Source: AP-15 sp963703665
GTDB lineage: Bacteria > Pseudomonadota > Alphaproteobacteria > ATCC43930 > CGMCC-115725
Reading direction: 5' to 3'
DNA length: 64,000 nt
Assembly: GCA_963703665.1 (NCBI GenBank)
Contig: CAVPFB010000004.1
Coordinates: 620,001 to 684,000, forward strand
The position numbers were made by a program, and so were the translations under genes. Positions 35,947 to 45,344 of the stretch are shown here, piece after piece (position 1 is the first letter of the stretch; every line of letters starts with the position of its first letter). The notes below the pieces were generated by a model. The model saw nothing but the letters and a program-made list of their open reading frames with translations. It had not been told where the DNA came from and did not search any database.

Positions 35947-36735
35947 ATGCCCGTTTCAACGATTCCCCGCGCCACCGCGCGCGGCGCAGATCTGACCGTC
36001 CTGGTGCTCGGCGGGACCAGCGAGGGTCGCGAGATCGCGCGGGTTCTGGCCGACAAGCCCGGATTTCGCATCGTCAGCTCGCTCGCCGGTCGCACGGCGA
36101 GCCCGCGGCTGCCGCCCGGCGAAGTGCGGATCGGCGGGTTCGGCGGCGCCGACGGCCTTGCCGCCTATCTGCGCCTGCGCCGGATCGGCGCCGTCATCGA
36201 CGCCACCCATCCGTTCGCCTCGACCATGGGCGCAAACGCCGACAAGGGTTGCCGGCAGGCCGGGGTGCCGCTGCTCCGGCTGGAGCGTCCGGCCTGGCGC
36301 CCGGTCGCCGGCGACGATTGGATTGAGGTCGACGATTGGGACGACGCCGCCGATGTGGTAGGTAAGACATTCCGGCGGGTGCTGCTCGCGCTCGGCCGAC
36401 GCGAGCTCGCCCCCTTTGCCGCGCTCGGCCATGTCTGGTTCCTGGTGCGCTCGGTCGAGCCGCCGAACCCGACACCAGGTTTCGCCCTGGCCGAATTCCT
36501 GCTGGCCCGCGGGCCCTTCGCCCTCGACGGCGAACGCGATCTGCTGGCCGGGCGCCGCATCGATGCGATCGTGTGCCGCAACAGCGGCGGGTCGGCAGCG
36601 GATGCGAAGCTCGTCGCCGCCCGCGAACTCGGCGTTCCGGTGGTGATGAAGCGTCGCCCAGCGCGCCCGGATCTGCCGAATGCCGCCTCGGTCAGCGAGG
36701 CTGTGGCCTGGGTACGCGCGCTGCAGGCTCGTTGA
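35947..36735 (+). CDS. cobK: Precorrin-6A reductase
   Basis: 262 residues; NADPH-dependent reduction of precorrin-6A to 6B. VLVLGGTSEGREIARVLA, DATHPFASTMGANADKGC, LLALGRRELAPFA and CRNSGGSAADAKLVAARELG are family signatures. ATG at 35947. The gene converges on cobJ and their coding ends overlap by 44 bases. It is transcribed apart from the riboswitch-led operon; no riboswitch of its own is seen. Confidence 0.93.
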   Translation: MPVSTIPRATARGADLTVLVLGGTSEGREIARVLADKPGFRIVSSLAGRTASPRLPPGEVRIGGFGGADGLAAYLRLRRIGAVIDATHPFASTMGANADKGCRQAGVPLLRLERPAWRPVAGDDWIEVDDWDDAADVVGKTFRRVLLALGRRELAPFAALGHVWFLVRSVEPPNPTPGFALAEFLLARGPFALDGERDLLAGRRIDAIVCRNSGGSAADAKLVAARELGVPVVMKRRPARPDLPNAASVSEAVAWVRALQAR

Positions 36736-38230
36736 CGCTCGGCGCCGGGTCTTCGTACCGCCGCGGCGTATAGACCCACATCCCTCCATCGGCTCGCGGA
36801 AAGACCCGCGTCGCCGAGGAGCCGATGATGACCACAGTGCGCATGTCGGCATCCCTCGCCGACAGCTCGGCCAGCGACAAAACCCGGGTGCTTTCGCCAG
36901 GGCGGCCGAGATCGCGCCCCAGCACCACCGGCGTCGCCGGCATACGGTAGCGGCGAACGATCTCCACGGCGCGGCCGAGCTGCCAGGGGCGCGCGCGGGA
37001 CACCGGATTGTACAGCGCCAGCACCAGGTCAGCCGCCGCGGCCAGCGCCAGCCGCTGCTCGATTACCGGCCACGGCTTCAGGTTGTCCGATAGCGACAGG
37101 GTGCAGAAATCATGCCCGAGCGGCGCCCCGGCGCGCGCCGCCGCCGCCTGCGCCGCCGAAACGCCCGGGATCACGACCAGCTCGACGCCATGCCACGCGC
37201 GATCGTCCGAACGGTCGAGCGCCTCCATGACCGCGCTGGCCATCGCAAAGATCCCGGGATCGCCGGACGACACGATCGCGACCTTGCGGCCGCGCGCCGC
37301 CAATGCCAGCGCCTGCCGCGCCCGGTCCATTTCCGCGCGATTGTCAGAGGCGTGGATCGTCTGCCCGTCGCGAAACGGGCCCGCCATCCGCAGATAGGTC
37401 TCGTAGCCGACGATGTCCTCGGCGCCGTCGAGCGCCAAGCGGGCTTCGGCGACCAGCCATGCGCCGCCGCCGGGACCGAGCCCGATCACCGCCAAATGCC
37501 CGCGGCTGCGGCCGAGAGCTTTCGCCGCGATCGGGGACGCGGCGATCGCCACCCCGACCGGCCCGTCGATCGCCGGAGACGCCACCGGATCTGGTACGGC
37601 ACGGTCCAGGAAGACCAGCTCGCCTTCGGCGGGCTCCCGGTCAACCAGCGTCACAGCCTTCGACAGATTCCCGTCCGCCGCGAAGGGCAGCCGGGTGTGG
37701 GCGAGCCAGGGCGCATCGCCCGGCAGCCTGATCCGTTCGCCGGCGAGCAGATCCGGCATGAAGCGCCTGGCGTCGCCGGGGTTGCGCGGCTCCCAGCCTT
37801 TGGAATTTTCGAGCGCGGCGCCAAACCGCACCTCCCCGGCCGTGGTGATCGCGGGCACGGTGTGCAGAGCCTCGCCGATCCTGCGCGCCAGCGCGTTGAC
37901 GCCGCGCAACCCGCCGAGCAATGGCACGATGGCGCTGCCGTCCTCGGCCACGGCGAGGACCGGCGGTTCCACCCGCTTGTCCGCCAGCAGCGGCGCGAGC
38001 GCGCGGACCACGATGCCGGCGGCGCAAAAGGCGACGATCGGCACATCGTTGTCGAACAGCTGCCGCAGGGCGCCGCCGATATCCGAGAAATCCGCGTCCG
38101 CCCCGGTCATCCGGCCGGAAAGCCCATGGATCACCGCAGCCTCCAGCGCGCGCTGAACGCGTCGCGCCGAAGCAAGGCTGCCGGCGCCGAGAATGAGGAT
38201 CGCCGCAGTCGCGCCGCCTAACCCTGCCAT
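36692..38230 (-). CDS. cobJ: Fusion of CbiG/CobE-like protein and precorrin-3B C17-methyltransferase
   Basis: 512 residues. About 1-235 resemble the CbiG N-terminal and CobE domains (SGRMTGADADFSDIGGALR, VAFCAAGIVVRALAPLL, PLLGGLRGVNALARRIGEA, ITTAGEVRFG). A CobE-like stretch follows at about 175-255 (LPFAADGNLSKAV). From about 260 the methyltransferase starts with HLAVIGLGPGGGAWL, then SSGDPGIFAMASAVME, VVIPGVSAAQAAAARAGAPL, DNLKPWPVIEQRL and YNPVSRARPWQL. Ring contraction step of aerobic B12 synthesis. ATG at 38230 overlaps cobI by 13 bases. Confidence 0.92.
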   Translation of the reverse strand: MAGLGGATAAILILGAGSLASARRVQRALEAAVIHGLSGRMTGADADFSDIGGALRQLFDNDVPIVAFCAAGIVVRALAPLLADKRVEPPVLAVAEDGSAIVPLLGGLRGVNALARRIGEALHTVPAITTAGEVRFGAALENSKGWEPRNPGDARRFMPDLLAGERIRLPGDAPWLAHTRLPFAADGNLSKAVTLVDREPAEGELVFLDRAVPDPVASPAIDGPVGVAIAASPIAAKALGRSRGHLAVIGLGPGGGAWLVAEARLALDGAEDIVGYETYLRMAGPFRDGQTIHASDNRAEMDRARQALALAARGRKVAIVSSGDPGIFAMASAVMEALDRSDDRAWHGVELVVIPGVSAAQAAAARAGAPLGHDFCTLSLSDNLKPWPVIEQRLALAAAADLVLALYNPVSRARPWQLGRAVEIVRRYRMPATPVVLGRDLGRPGESTRVLSLAELSARDADMRTVVIIGSSATRVFPRADGGMWVYTPRRYEDPAPSVNEPAARVPRPQPR

Positions 38231-38949
38231 CTGCGTCCGGGGATCAGGATCATCGAGAAATACGGCACGCTCTCCGGCTCGATCCGCCGGAGCGGCAGCG
38301 AGCGCTGGTTGCCCATCGTCGCCCGCTCGACATAGCGCGCGCGGTCGCCAAGGCCGAGGCGCATGACGACGCGCCGCACCTTCTCGAAATTTCTGCCGAG
38401 CTTCAGGATCGCCGCCGCATCGGCCTGCGCCAGGCGCGACGCCAGCTCCGCTTCGCCAAGCACCCCCGACAGCACGGCAAGGCTCTGGTTGCGATAGGCG
38501 AGCGGCGTGCCCAGCACCGCCGCGCCGGCGACAACCGAGCACACCCCGGGGACGATCTCGGTCGGGTAGCGATCGGCCAGCCGGTCGTGCAGGTACATGA
38601 ATGAGCCGAAAAAAAACGGATCGCCCTCGCAGATGACCGCTACGTCTTGCCCCTGGCGGAGATATTCGACGAGGTTCTCGGCCGCCGTGTCATAGAAATC
38701 CGCGATGATCCGTTCATAGCACAATGGCGGCGGCAGATGTTCGGTCGTCACCGGAAAGACCAACGGCAGGACGGTTTGGTCGGGCCGCAGGTATTCCTCG
38801 ACGATCGCAAAGGCGTAGCCCTTCTTGCCCTTCGCCGCGAGATAGGCGACGACCGGCGCCTCGCGCAGCCGGCGCACCGCCTTCAGCGTAATCAGCTCGG
38901 GATCGCCGGGGCCGACGCCGAGGCCCAGCAACCGGCCCGGCGGCGCCAA
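38218..38949 (-). CDS. cobI: Precorrin-2 C20-methyltransferase
   Basis: 243 residues, SAM-dependent uroporphyrin-III-methyltransferase-like fold. GRLLGLGVGPGDPELITLKA, then VICEGDPFFFGSFMYLHDRL, VPGVCSVVAGAAVLGTPLA and the C-terminal YVERATMGNQRSLPL. Start is TTG, directly after the cobH stop (TAGTTG), so translation probably depends on coupling. Operon order cobG-cobH-cobI-cobJ on the minus strand. Confidence 0.93.
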   Translation of the reverse strand: MAPPGRLLGLGVGPGDPELITLKAVRRLREAPVVAYLAAKGKKGYAFAIVEEYLRPDQTVLPLVFPVTTEHLPPPLCYERIIADFYDTAAENLVEYLRQGQDVAVICEGDPFFFGSFMYLHDRLADRYPTEIVPGVCSVVAGAAVLGTPLAYRNQSLAVLSGVLGEAELASRLAQADAAAILKLGRNFEKVRRVVMRLGLGDRARYVERATMGNQRSLPLRRIEPESVPYFSMILIPGRRWQG

Positions 38950-39576
38950 CTACTCGCGCTCCGTGGCAAGCGCGTTGACCGCCGCCGCGGTCATGGCGCT
39001 GCCGCCGCGCCGCCCTCGGATTGCGATGAACGGCACGCCGCTTCTGTCCTCGGCCAGCATCTCTTTGGCTTCCGCGGCGCCGACGAACCCGACCGGAAAA
39101 CCGATGATCAGCGCCGGCCTGGGGGCGCCCTCCTCCAGCATCTCCAGCAGGCGAAAGAGTGCCGTCGGTGCATTACCGATCGCCGCCACCGAGCCGGCCA
39201 AGTGCGGGCGCCACAGCTCCAGCGCCGCCGCCGCGCGGGTGTTGCCGAGCCGCCGGGCGAGCTCAGCCACCGACGGATCGCCGAGCGTGCAGAGGACGGC
39301 GTTGTTGGCCGGCAGGCGGGCCCGGGTGATGCCCGCGCCGACCATCCGCGAATCGCACAGGATCGGCGCACCCGAGGAGAGGGCCCGCCGCCCGGCCTCG
39401 GCGGCGTCGCGCGAAAACACCAGATCGGCGATCGCGTCGACCATGCCGCTCGCATGGGCCACTCTGACCGCCAGCGTTTCGAGACCGGCGGGAATGGCGC
39501 TCAGATCGGCCTCGGCGCGGATCGCGGCAAAGGAGCGCCGGTAGATTTCCGCGCCGTCGCGAAGGTAGTCGATCAC
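38950..39576 (-). CDS. cobH: Precorrin-8X methylmutase
   Basis: 208 residues; moves a methyl group to form hydrogenobyrinate. YLRDGAEIYRRSFAAIRAEA, VRVAHASGMVDAIADLVFS with catalytic His, GAPILCDSRMVGAGITRARL, IIGFPVGFVGAAEAKEML and FIAIRGRRGGSAMTAAAVNA. Start GTG at 39576 behind GGAGGAGG; GTGA overlaps the cobG stop. An upstream in-frame extension exists but lies inside cobG. Confidence 0.94.
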   Translation of the reverse strand: MIDYLRDGAEIYRRSFAAIRAEADLSAIPAGLETLAVRVAHASGMVDAIADLVFSRDAAEAGRRALSSGAPILCDSRMVGAGITRARLPANNAVLCTLGDPSVAELARRLGNTRAAAALELWRPHLAGSVAAIGNAPTALFRLLEMLEEGAPRPALIIGFPVGFVGAAEAKEMLAEDRSGVPFIAIRGRRGGSAMTAAAVNALATERE

Positions 39577-40979
39577 GCGCCTCCTCCGATGGCGGGGGCG
39601 GATCGCGCGGGAGACAGTTCTCGCAGGCTCTCGGCGGCCTGCGACGCGGTCAGATCGCCGGCGACCGGACGCCCGAACCGGCTGCTCCCGTCGCTCGCCT
39701 CGACAAACATCTGGTAACGTCCCGGAGCCGAGGCGAGGAGCGTCACCTCGGCGACGCCGGGGCAGGCGCAGGATTTCGCGCAGCCGCTCAGGTGGATCGA
39801 GCGCCGCGGTCCCGGGGCAGCGCCGAGCATCCGGGCCAGCGCCAGCGCATCCGCCTTGGTGTCGGACCGCGCCCGCGCACACCCGGTCATCCCGGCGCAG
39901 GCGACCATCGAGGCCAGCGGATGACCCGGGGCGCAAATCAACCCCAGCCGCTCCAGAGCCTCGACCGCGCTCTGCGCAAATTCGCGCCGGACCGAGGGCA
40001 AAATGACGCTCTGCCATGGGGTCAGGCGGATGCTGCCGTCGCCGAGCTCTTCGGCGATCTCGGCCAGCCGCACCAGCATGTCGGGAGACAGGCGGCCGAG
40101 CGGCGGGACCGCGCCGACGAACGCCAGCCCTTGCTGACGCTGCTCCCTGACTCCGACATGGCCGAGCCGAGCCGGCATTTGGCGGCGCCAGGCTGCAATC
40201 TCGGCGCCGCGCTCGACCCCGCGCGGGAGCCGTTCGGCCAGGCGCTCAAAAAACCCGGCGCGGGAAGTCCGCTCGAACAGGTGCCGAAACCGGCTCACTG
40301 TGGGGTCGCGCCCGGCCTCTTCGGCAAACAGAGCGAGCGCCGCCGCGACGGCTTCGGCCACATGGTCCCAACCAACGGTGACGAACTGGGTCTCGTCCCC
40401 GGCCTCGGTCGGCGGGACCCCGGCCACGCCCAGCGCCATCTTGGTGCCGCCGGCCATGCTCGCCAGCCACAAATCGTGCGGGTGGGCCACCGCGGCGACG
40501 CTCTCGCCGCCATCGACCAGAACGCAGAGCTTGGGCGATGGCGCTCGGTGCCCGCCACCGCTTTGCAGCAGCCTCAGAAGAGCGCGCGCGATCGGCCGCG
40601 CATCGATGTCCTGCAACGGGTCGATGCCGGCCGTGGGGCTGGCCATGACGTTGCCGAGATCGTCCGCCTCCGGCCGCGCCGGCCCGAGCCCGGCATCGAT
40701 CAGGCGGCAGATCAGCGCTGCCTCGACCACTGTGCGAATTCCGCGGATTTGCAGGTTCGCCCGGTTGGTCGCCTCGACGATCCCGTTGCCGAACCGGACG
40801 GCGGCCCCGGCAACGGCGCGCGCTTCGGCGGCGCGGAGATGCCCGAGCGGCAGCTTGATCCGGCAGATGCCGCCGTCGCGCGCGGCAACGATGCGGAACA
40901 GGCCGGGGCAGGCGGACCCGGCGAAGCCGCGCCGCGCACCGGCGCGCTCGTCGGCGATATCGAGGGACCCGTCGGCCAT
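39573..40979 (-). CDS. cobG: Precorrin-3B synthase (aerobic B12 pathway)
   Basis: 468 residues, nitrite/sulfite-reductase-like with siroheme-type fold and one [4Fe-4S]. RANLQIRGI in the first ferrite-like repeat; Fe-S ligands in ACAGMTGCARA and HLSGCAKSCACPG. Uses O2 to make precorrin-3B, so the aerobic route operates. First gene after the cobalamin riboswitch, 105 bases downstream. ATG at 40979. Confidence 0.93.
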   Translation of the reverse strand: MADGSLDIADERAGARRGFAGSACPGLFRIVAARDGGICRIKLPLGHLRAAEARAVAGAAVRFGNGIVEATNRANLQIRGIRTVVEAALICRLIDAGLGPARPEADDLGNVMASPTAGIDPLQDIDARPIARALLRLLQSGGGHRAPSPKLCVLVDGGESVAAVAHPHDLWLASMAGGTKMALGVAGVPPTEAGDETQFVTVGWDHVAEAVAAALALFAEEAGRDPTVSRFRHLFERTSRAGFFERLAERLPRGVERGAEIAAWRRQMPARLGHVGVREQRQQGLAFVGAVPPLGRLSPDMLVRLAEIAEELGDGSIRLTPWQSVILPSVRREFAQSAVEALERLGLICAPGHPLASMVACAGMTGCARARSDTKADALALARMLGAAPGPRRSIHLSGCAKSCACPGVAEVTLLASAPGRYQMFVEASDGSSRFGRPVAGDLTASQAAESLRELSPARSAPAIGGGA

Positions 40980-41084
40980 CGTCCCACTCCCGCGGCAGCG
41001 CTGGCCAGCGCGGGACCGGGCGTCGGTTGACCCGCCCAGCCGCCCGTCGGAACGCCCCCGTCCGGCGAGTTCGCACGTGACCCC

Positions 41085-41252
41085 GACCGGCGGCAGGTCT
41101 CCTGGCTCGCGGGTCCTCGCCTCTCGTCGCCTTCCCGGCGGCCGGGCCGCCAGTGGCTGTCGACGAACGGCTCGCCGCTTACAGTTGCGGGGGCAGCCAC
41201 GGCCTTGGCGCTAAGCCGCACCGTGTTCCCTCTCGGGCCCTCGCGGGCACCG
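41085..41252 (-). ncRNA. Cobalamin riboswitch
   Basis: On the minus strand, in order: 5' stem GGTGCCCGCGAGGG, the conserved CCGCAACTGTAAGC, B12-box GCCACTGGC, CGGGAAGGCGACGAG, and the 3' core CCAGGAGACCTGCC at 41105-41092. This is the textbook AdoCbl element. It lies in the leader of cobG-cobH-cobI-cobJ and should switch the operon off when B12 is plentiful. Confidence 0.94.
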
Positions 41253-41363
41253 CCGATCGCCGCACACTAACATGATCGCACCGATTGTCGTAAATATCGT
41301 CGGACCGATTTCGTCGCTGCGCGCCGGCTTCGGAGCGCGGTGGCGTTAACGCAGCTCGCCGGG

Positions 41364-42626
41364 ATGAACGCCCAGATGCAACCATGGCTCAGCCTGGTGG
41401 GGATCGGCGACGACGGCCTCGCCGGGCTCGGCGAGCCGGCCCGCGCGGCGCTCGTGGGGGCGCGCACCCTCTTCGGCGGACGGCGCCATCTGGCGCTGCT
41501 GCCCGACCCCCTTGCGCCCGGCGGGACGCAGCAGCGCATCCCTTGGCCGAGCCCCTTTGCGTCCGCCTTCGAGATATTGCTGGCGCGGCGCGGAACCCCG
41601 GTCTGCGTCCTGGCGAGCGGCGACCCGATGTGGTTCGGGATCGGCGCCAGCCTCGCCCGGATGCTGCCGGCCGAGGAGTTTCGCGTCTACCCGGCGCCGT
41701 CGTCTTTCACCCTGGCGGCGGCGCGGCTCGGCTGGCCGTTGCAGGATGCCGGCGCGCTGAGCGTGCACGGCCGGCCGCTCGAAGCCTTGCATCCGCAGAT
41801 CCACCCGGACGCGCGTCTGCTGATCCTCAGCGAGAACGGGCAGACCCCGGCTGCGATCGCCCGGCTGCTGCGCGAGCGCGGGTTCGGGCCGAGCCGCCTC
41901 TGCGTCCTCGAGCATCTCGGCGGCCCGAGCGAACGCCGGCTCGAGGGCTATGCCGCCGACTGGCCATTCGAGCAGACTGCCGATCTCAACCTGGTGGCCG
42001 TGCATTGCCGGCCCGACCCCGACGCCGCGCGCCTCTCCACCCTCGCCGGGTTGGCGGATGCCGCCTTTGCGCATGACGGCCAGCTGACCAAGCGCCACGT
42101 GCGGGCGGCGACCCTGGCGCATCTGGCGCCGTCGCCGGGCGAATTCCTGTGGGATGTCGGCGCCGGCTGCGGCTCGATCGGGATCGAATGGATGCGCTGC
42201 CACCCGTCCTGCCGGGCGGTCGCGATCGAGGCCGACACCGAACGCTGCAGGCTGATCGAGCGGAACCGGCGGCAGCTGGGCGTGCCCGGCCTGCAGATCG
42301 TCAGCGGCCGCGCTCCCGAAATGCTCCGCGGCCTCGACCCGCCCGATGCGGTCTTTGTCGGCGGCGGCCTGACCGAACCCGACCTCTTGCGGCAATGCTG
42401 GGACGCTCTGCCGCCGGGCGGCCGCCTCGTCGCCAACGCCGTAACCCTGCAGAGCGAGACGATCCTCGCCGCCTGGCGCCAGCGCACCGGGGGCGAACTC
42501 GCCCGCATCTCGGTCGCCCATGCCGCCCCGCTCGGGCGTTTCGACGGCTGGCGCACCGCCATGCCGGTCACCATGCTGGCCGCGACCAAGCCCCCCGCCC
42601 CGCCCGCACCGCCCGACACCCGCTAG
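41364..42626 (+). CDS. cobL: Precorrin-6Y C5,15-methyltransferase (decarboxylating)
   Basis: 420 residues fusing CbiE (1-200: LVGIGDDGLAGL, CVLASGDPMWFGIGASL, SSFTLAAARLGWPLQDA, LLILSENGQTPAAIA) and CbiT (210-410: GQLTKRHVRAATLAHLAP, LWDVGAGCGSIGIEWMR, VAIEADTERC, FVGGGLTEPDLLRQCW). Adds two methyl groups and decarboxylates. Divergent from the riboswitch operon. ATG at 41364 is preferred; a GTG eight codons earlier is possible. Confidence 0.94.
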   Translation: MNAQMQPWLSLVGIGDDGLAGLGEPARAALVGARTLFGGRRHLALLPDPLAPGGTQQRIPWPSPFASAFEILLARRGTPVCVLASGDPMWFGIGASLARMLPAEEFRVYPAPSSFTLAAARLGWPLQDAGALSVHGRPLEALHPQIHPDARLLILSENGQTPAAIARLLRERGFGPSRLCVLEHLGGPSERRLEGYAADWPFEQTADLNLVAVHCRPDPDAARLSTLAGLADAAFAHDGQLTKRHVRAATLAHLAPSPGEFLWDVGAGCGSIGIEWMRCHPSCRAVAIEADTERCRLIERNRRQLGVPGLQIVSGRAPEMLRGLDPPDAVFVGGGLTEPDLLRQCWDALPPGGRLVANAVTLQSETILAAWRQRTGGELARISVAHAAPLGRFDGWRTAMPVTMLAATKPPAPPAPPDTR

Positions 42627-42760
42627 CGGGCGCGCCGATCTTCGCCCCGCGTGAGGCGGACCGTGCGGCAGGAACCTCATCGGCCGCTCTCCGCGCCGCC
42701 ATTAACCCAATATTCATTCCCCTGCCGCCAACTTCGCCGGAGTGGCGGAGTCCGGACTTC

Positions 42761-44716
42761 ATGCGCGGCGACATCGGCAGATTGCGACGGCTTTTCGGCG
42801 ACCGGCGCGGCGCGATCAGCGTCTTGGCCGCCTTTGTCATGGTCGGCGTGATCGGCGTCTCGGCGCTCGCCCTCGAATACGGCCACGGCCTCCTGCAAAA
42901 GACCGAAAACCAGCGGGTGGCCGACCTCGCCGCCTACGCCGGCGCGCTGGTCTACGGCTCGACGACCTCCACCACCAGCGCCGAGAACGCCGCCAGCAGC
43001 ATCGCCGTCCTCAACGGGCTGACCGCGACCCCTGCCCTGGTCAGCTCGCCGACCGGCGACGGCAACAACGCCGTCAAGGTCACCGTGACCAGCAATGTGC
43101 CGTTGCTTCTGGCCCGGGTCCTGACCACCAAGACGACGATGCCGGTCAGCGCCACCGCCTATGCCGAGGTCCAATCGAACGCGCCCGGCTGCGTCATCGC
43201 ATTGAGCGGCAGCGGCACCGGCGTGTCGCTCAGCGGCGGCACCGCGATCACCGCCGATGACTGCGCCGTTGCCTCGAACAACGCGGTGACCCTGACCGGC
43301 GGCACCAAGATCACGGCGAAGAACGTCGATTACGGCACGAGCTACAGCACCAGCGGCGGCAGCAGCATCGTTCCGCCGTCCGGCACGTCCTCGGTAACGT
43401 ACTCCAAGGTGACGACCTCGGACCCATTGAGCCCGAGCAGCGGCAGCCCCGGCAGCACCGAGGTCACCAGCGCCACCAGCCGCCTCGCTACGGTCGAGAG
43501 TCAAGCCGCCCCCAGCGCGCCGACCGTCCCTGCAGGTACGGCCGTAACGTTCGGCTACACCAAGGTGACAACGTTACCCACAAACTGTTCTGACGTCTAC
43601 AGCTCCTCGGCCCATACGCTGACCTGTACCGGCACTGGCCCGTTCAATTTCGGGGCGATCTCGATCGGTGGCGGACTTTCGGTGACTGTCACGAACACTT
43701 CATCGGGTGCGACCTATAATTTTAGCGGTGTGATCAACGCCAACTCCACAAACGGGTTGATCTTCAATGGGGGGAGCGGCGCCATATACAACATAGCGGC
43801 GGGCATGGTCACCGGAGGGGGCGCCCCGATGAGCTTTAGCGCCGGCACATTTAACATCGGAACGACCTCGACCGGCCCTTGCCCTTCGGCCGGCTATAGC
43901 ATCTGCAACGGCTCGACCCTGACGATCGGCGGCCCCAGCACTTTCGTATTGCAGGGTGGCATCTATAACGGCGGTGGCGCAACGCTGTCCGTCGGGAGCG
44001 GTAGCACAAACAGCTACAATATCGGCAAAGCCGGCGACTCTAATTCGATCAACGCCAGTACCAGCAAGTCGACGACCCTCGCCGATGCGACCGGCGCCGG
44101 CGACATCTTTCAGACGGCCGGCAATATCACGAGCGGTGGCGGCACGTGCCTGTGGATCCCCGCGGCTGCCGAGCACGACATCAACGGCTACATTTCGCTT
44201 GCCGGCGGAACAACCCTCGGTGCCGGCGTCTATACGGTGAGCGATTACGTCGCGTTCGGCTCCGGTGGTGGCGGCGCGGTCTCCTGCGGCGGCAGCGAGG
44301 TCGGCGTCATCGGCAGCGGCGTCACATTCGTGATCGGCGGTTCTGCGACGCCGTCCTCCGGCACCTGTTCCGGACAAGCATTCTGCGCGGCGGCAGGATA
44401 CAGCTACGTTACGCTGACCGCCCCGGCCTCGGGATCTACCACGGCAAATCTGGTGGTAATTGGTCCCACTCCGCCATCAACGAGCACCGCCGGTGCCACC
44501 TTCGCCGAAGGTGCCACTAATGTGAACCTGTCCGGCGCGTTCTATTTCCCGCAGGGTCCGGTGACCATGAGCGGTGCCGGCACCATCAACAGCGGCGGAG
44601 GATGCCTGGAGCTGGTCGGCTCGCAGATCGCGCTCACCGGAGGCTCCGCCGCCACCAGCACCTGCAGCGGTCTGAGCGGCAGCAGCTTGGGCACCACCGT
44701 CACCCTGGTGCAGTAA
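42761..44716 (+). CDS. Tad/TadG-like protein with a large Gly/Ser/Thr-rich repetitive exported domain
   Basis: 651 residues. Residues 15-60 are the Tad prepilin-like anchor: RRGAISVLAAFVMVGVIG, a hydrophobic helix, then QKTENQRVADLAAYAGAL. After a TadG-like region (to about 145) comes a long low-complexity Gly/Ser/Thr/Asn stretch with alternating short strands (SLSGGTAITADDC, TLTGGTKIT, LTIGGPSTFVLQGGIY), suggesting a beta-helix-like passenger, with scattered cysteine pairs. Probably on the cell surface. First of three Tad-like genes; no tad secretion genes nearby. ATG at 42761 matches the anchor start. Confidence 0.78.
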   Translation: MRGDIGRLRRLFGDRRGAISVLAAFVMVGVIGVSALALEYGHGLLQKTENQRVADLAAYAGALVYGSTTSTTSAENAASSIAVLNGLTATPALVSSPTGDGNNAVKVTVTSNVPLLLARVLTTKTTMPVSATAYAEVQSNAPGCVIALSGSGTGVSLSGGTAITADDCAVASNNAVTLTGGTKITAKNVDYGTSYSTSGGSSIVPPSGTSSVTYSKVTTSDPLSPSSGSPGSTEVTSATSRLATVESQAAPSAPTVPAGTAVTFGYTKVTTLPTNCSDVYSSSAHTLTCTGTGPFNFGAISIGGGLSVTVTNTSSGATYNFSGVINANSTNGLIFNGGSGAIYNIAAGMVTGGGAPMSFSAGTFNIGTTSTGPCPSAGYSICNGSTLTIGGPSTFVLQGGIYNGGGATLSVGSGSTNSYNIGKAGDSNSINASTSKSTTLADATGAGDIFQTAGNITSGGGTCLWIPAAAEHDINGYISLAGGTTLGAGVYTVSDYVAFGSGGGGAVSCGGSEVGVIGSGVTFVIGGSATPSSGTCSGQAFCAAAGYSYVTLTAPASGSTTANLVVIGPTPPSTSTAGATFAEGATNVNLSGAFYFPQGPVTMSGAGTINSGGGCLELVGSQIALTGGSAATSTCSGLSGSSLGTTVTLVQ

Positions 44717-44804
44717 TGCCTCCTGTAATGTCGTTTTTTAGGGGCGCCGCGCGCGTTCACGCGTTTTCCCTCTCCGCCCGACGGGACAAAATGGACGACA
44801 TCGC

Positions 44805-45344
44805 GTGAAGCGCCGAACAGTCGATCGGACGCCGCTCGCGCGCGTATTGCGGCTGCTGGCGGCGCGCGAGGACGCCGGGGTGGCGGCCATCGAATTCGCC
44901 ATCTATGGCACCGTGTTTCTGATGATCGTCGCGGCGACGGTCGACATCGGGCTGCTGCTGTTCACCCAATCCGAGCTCGATGCCGCGGTCAGCGCCGGCG
45001 CCGAATACGCTGCGAACAGCGCGGCACTGGTCGCCTCCAATCCGAGCGGCCTCAACACCAACATCTCGGAGATCGTCAACAACGCCAACGGCACCGGCTG
45101 GGCGACCAGCACGGTCAACGTCAACAACGGCAACGACAGCACCGGCTGCTACTGCCCGACCGGCACGCCGGGCAATTGGACATGGGGCAGCACCGTGACC
45201 TGCGGCAGCGCCTGTTCCGGGGGCGGAGTTGGCGGTCAGTTCGTCACAATCACTGCGAGCACCACCATCTCGCCGATGTTCCCGACCTTCGGCTTTGTCC
45301 AGAGCGGCACGATCAGCCGCAGCGCCCTGGTCGAGACCCAATGA
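44805..45344 (+). CDS. TadE-like pseudopilin-type membrane protein
   Basis: 179 residues. TadE signature near residue 25: DAGVAAIEFAIYGTVFLMI with the conserved Glu, one membrane helix, then ELDAAVSAGAEYAANSAAL. The periplasmic part is Asn/Thr/Gly-rich with four cysteines (CYC, CGSAC). Starts at GTG, 88 bases after the TadG-like gene, and its TGA overlaps the next ATG. TadE-type proteins are minor pseudopilins of Flp/Tad systems. Confidence 0.83.
   Translation: MKRRTVDRTPLARVLRLLAAREDAGVAAIEFAIYGTVFLMIVAATVDIGLLLFTQSELDAAVSAGAEYAANSAALVASNPSGLNTNISEIVNNANGTGWATSTVNVNNGNDSTGCYCPTGTPGNWTWGSTVTCGSACSGGGVGGQFVTITASTTISPMFPTFGFVQSGTISRSALVETQ

Noticed and set aside
34178..35995. Long open frame (about 600 codons) antisense to the Na/phosphate cotransporter
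   Set aside because: Composition is Arg/Gln/His-rich without any domain, as expected from the reverse strand of a GC-rich gene; the opposite frame encodes a clear transporter with conserved QSST motifs.
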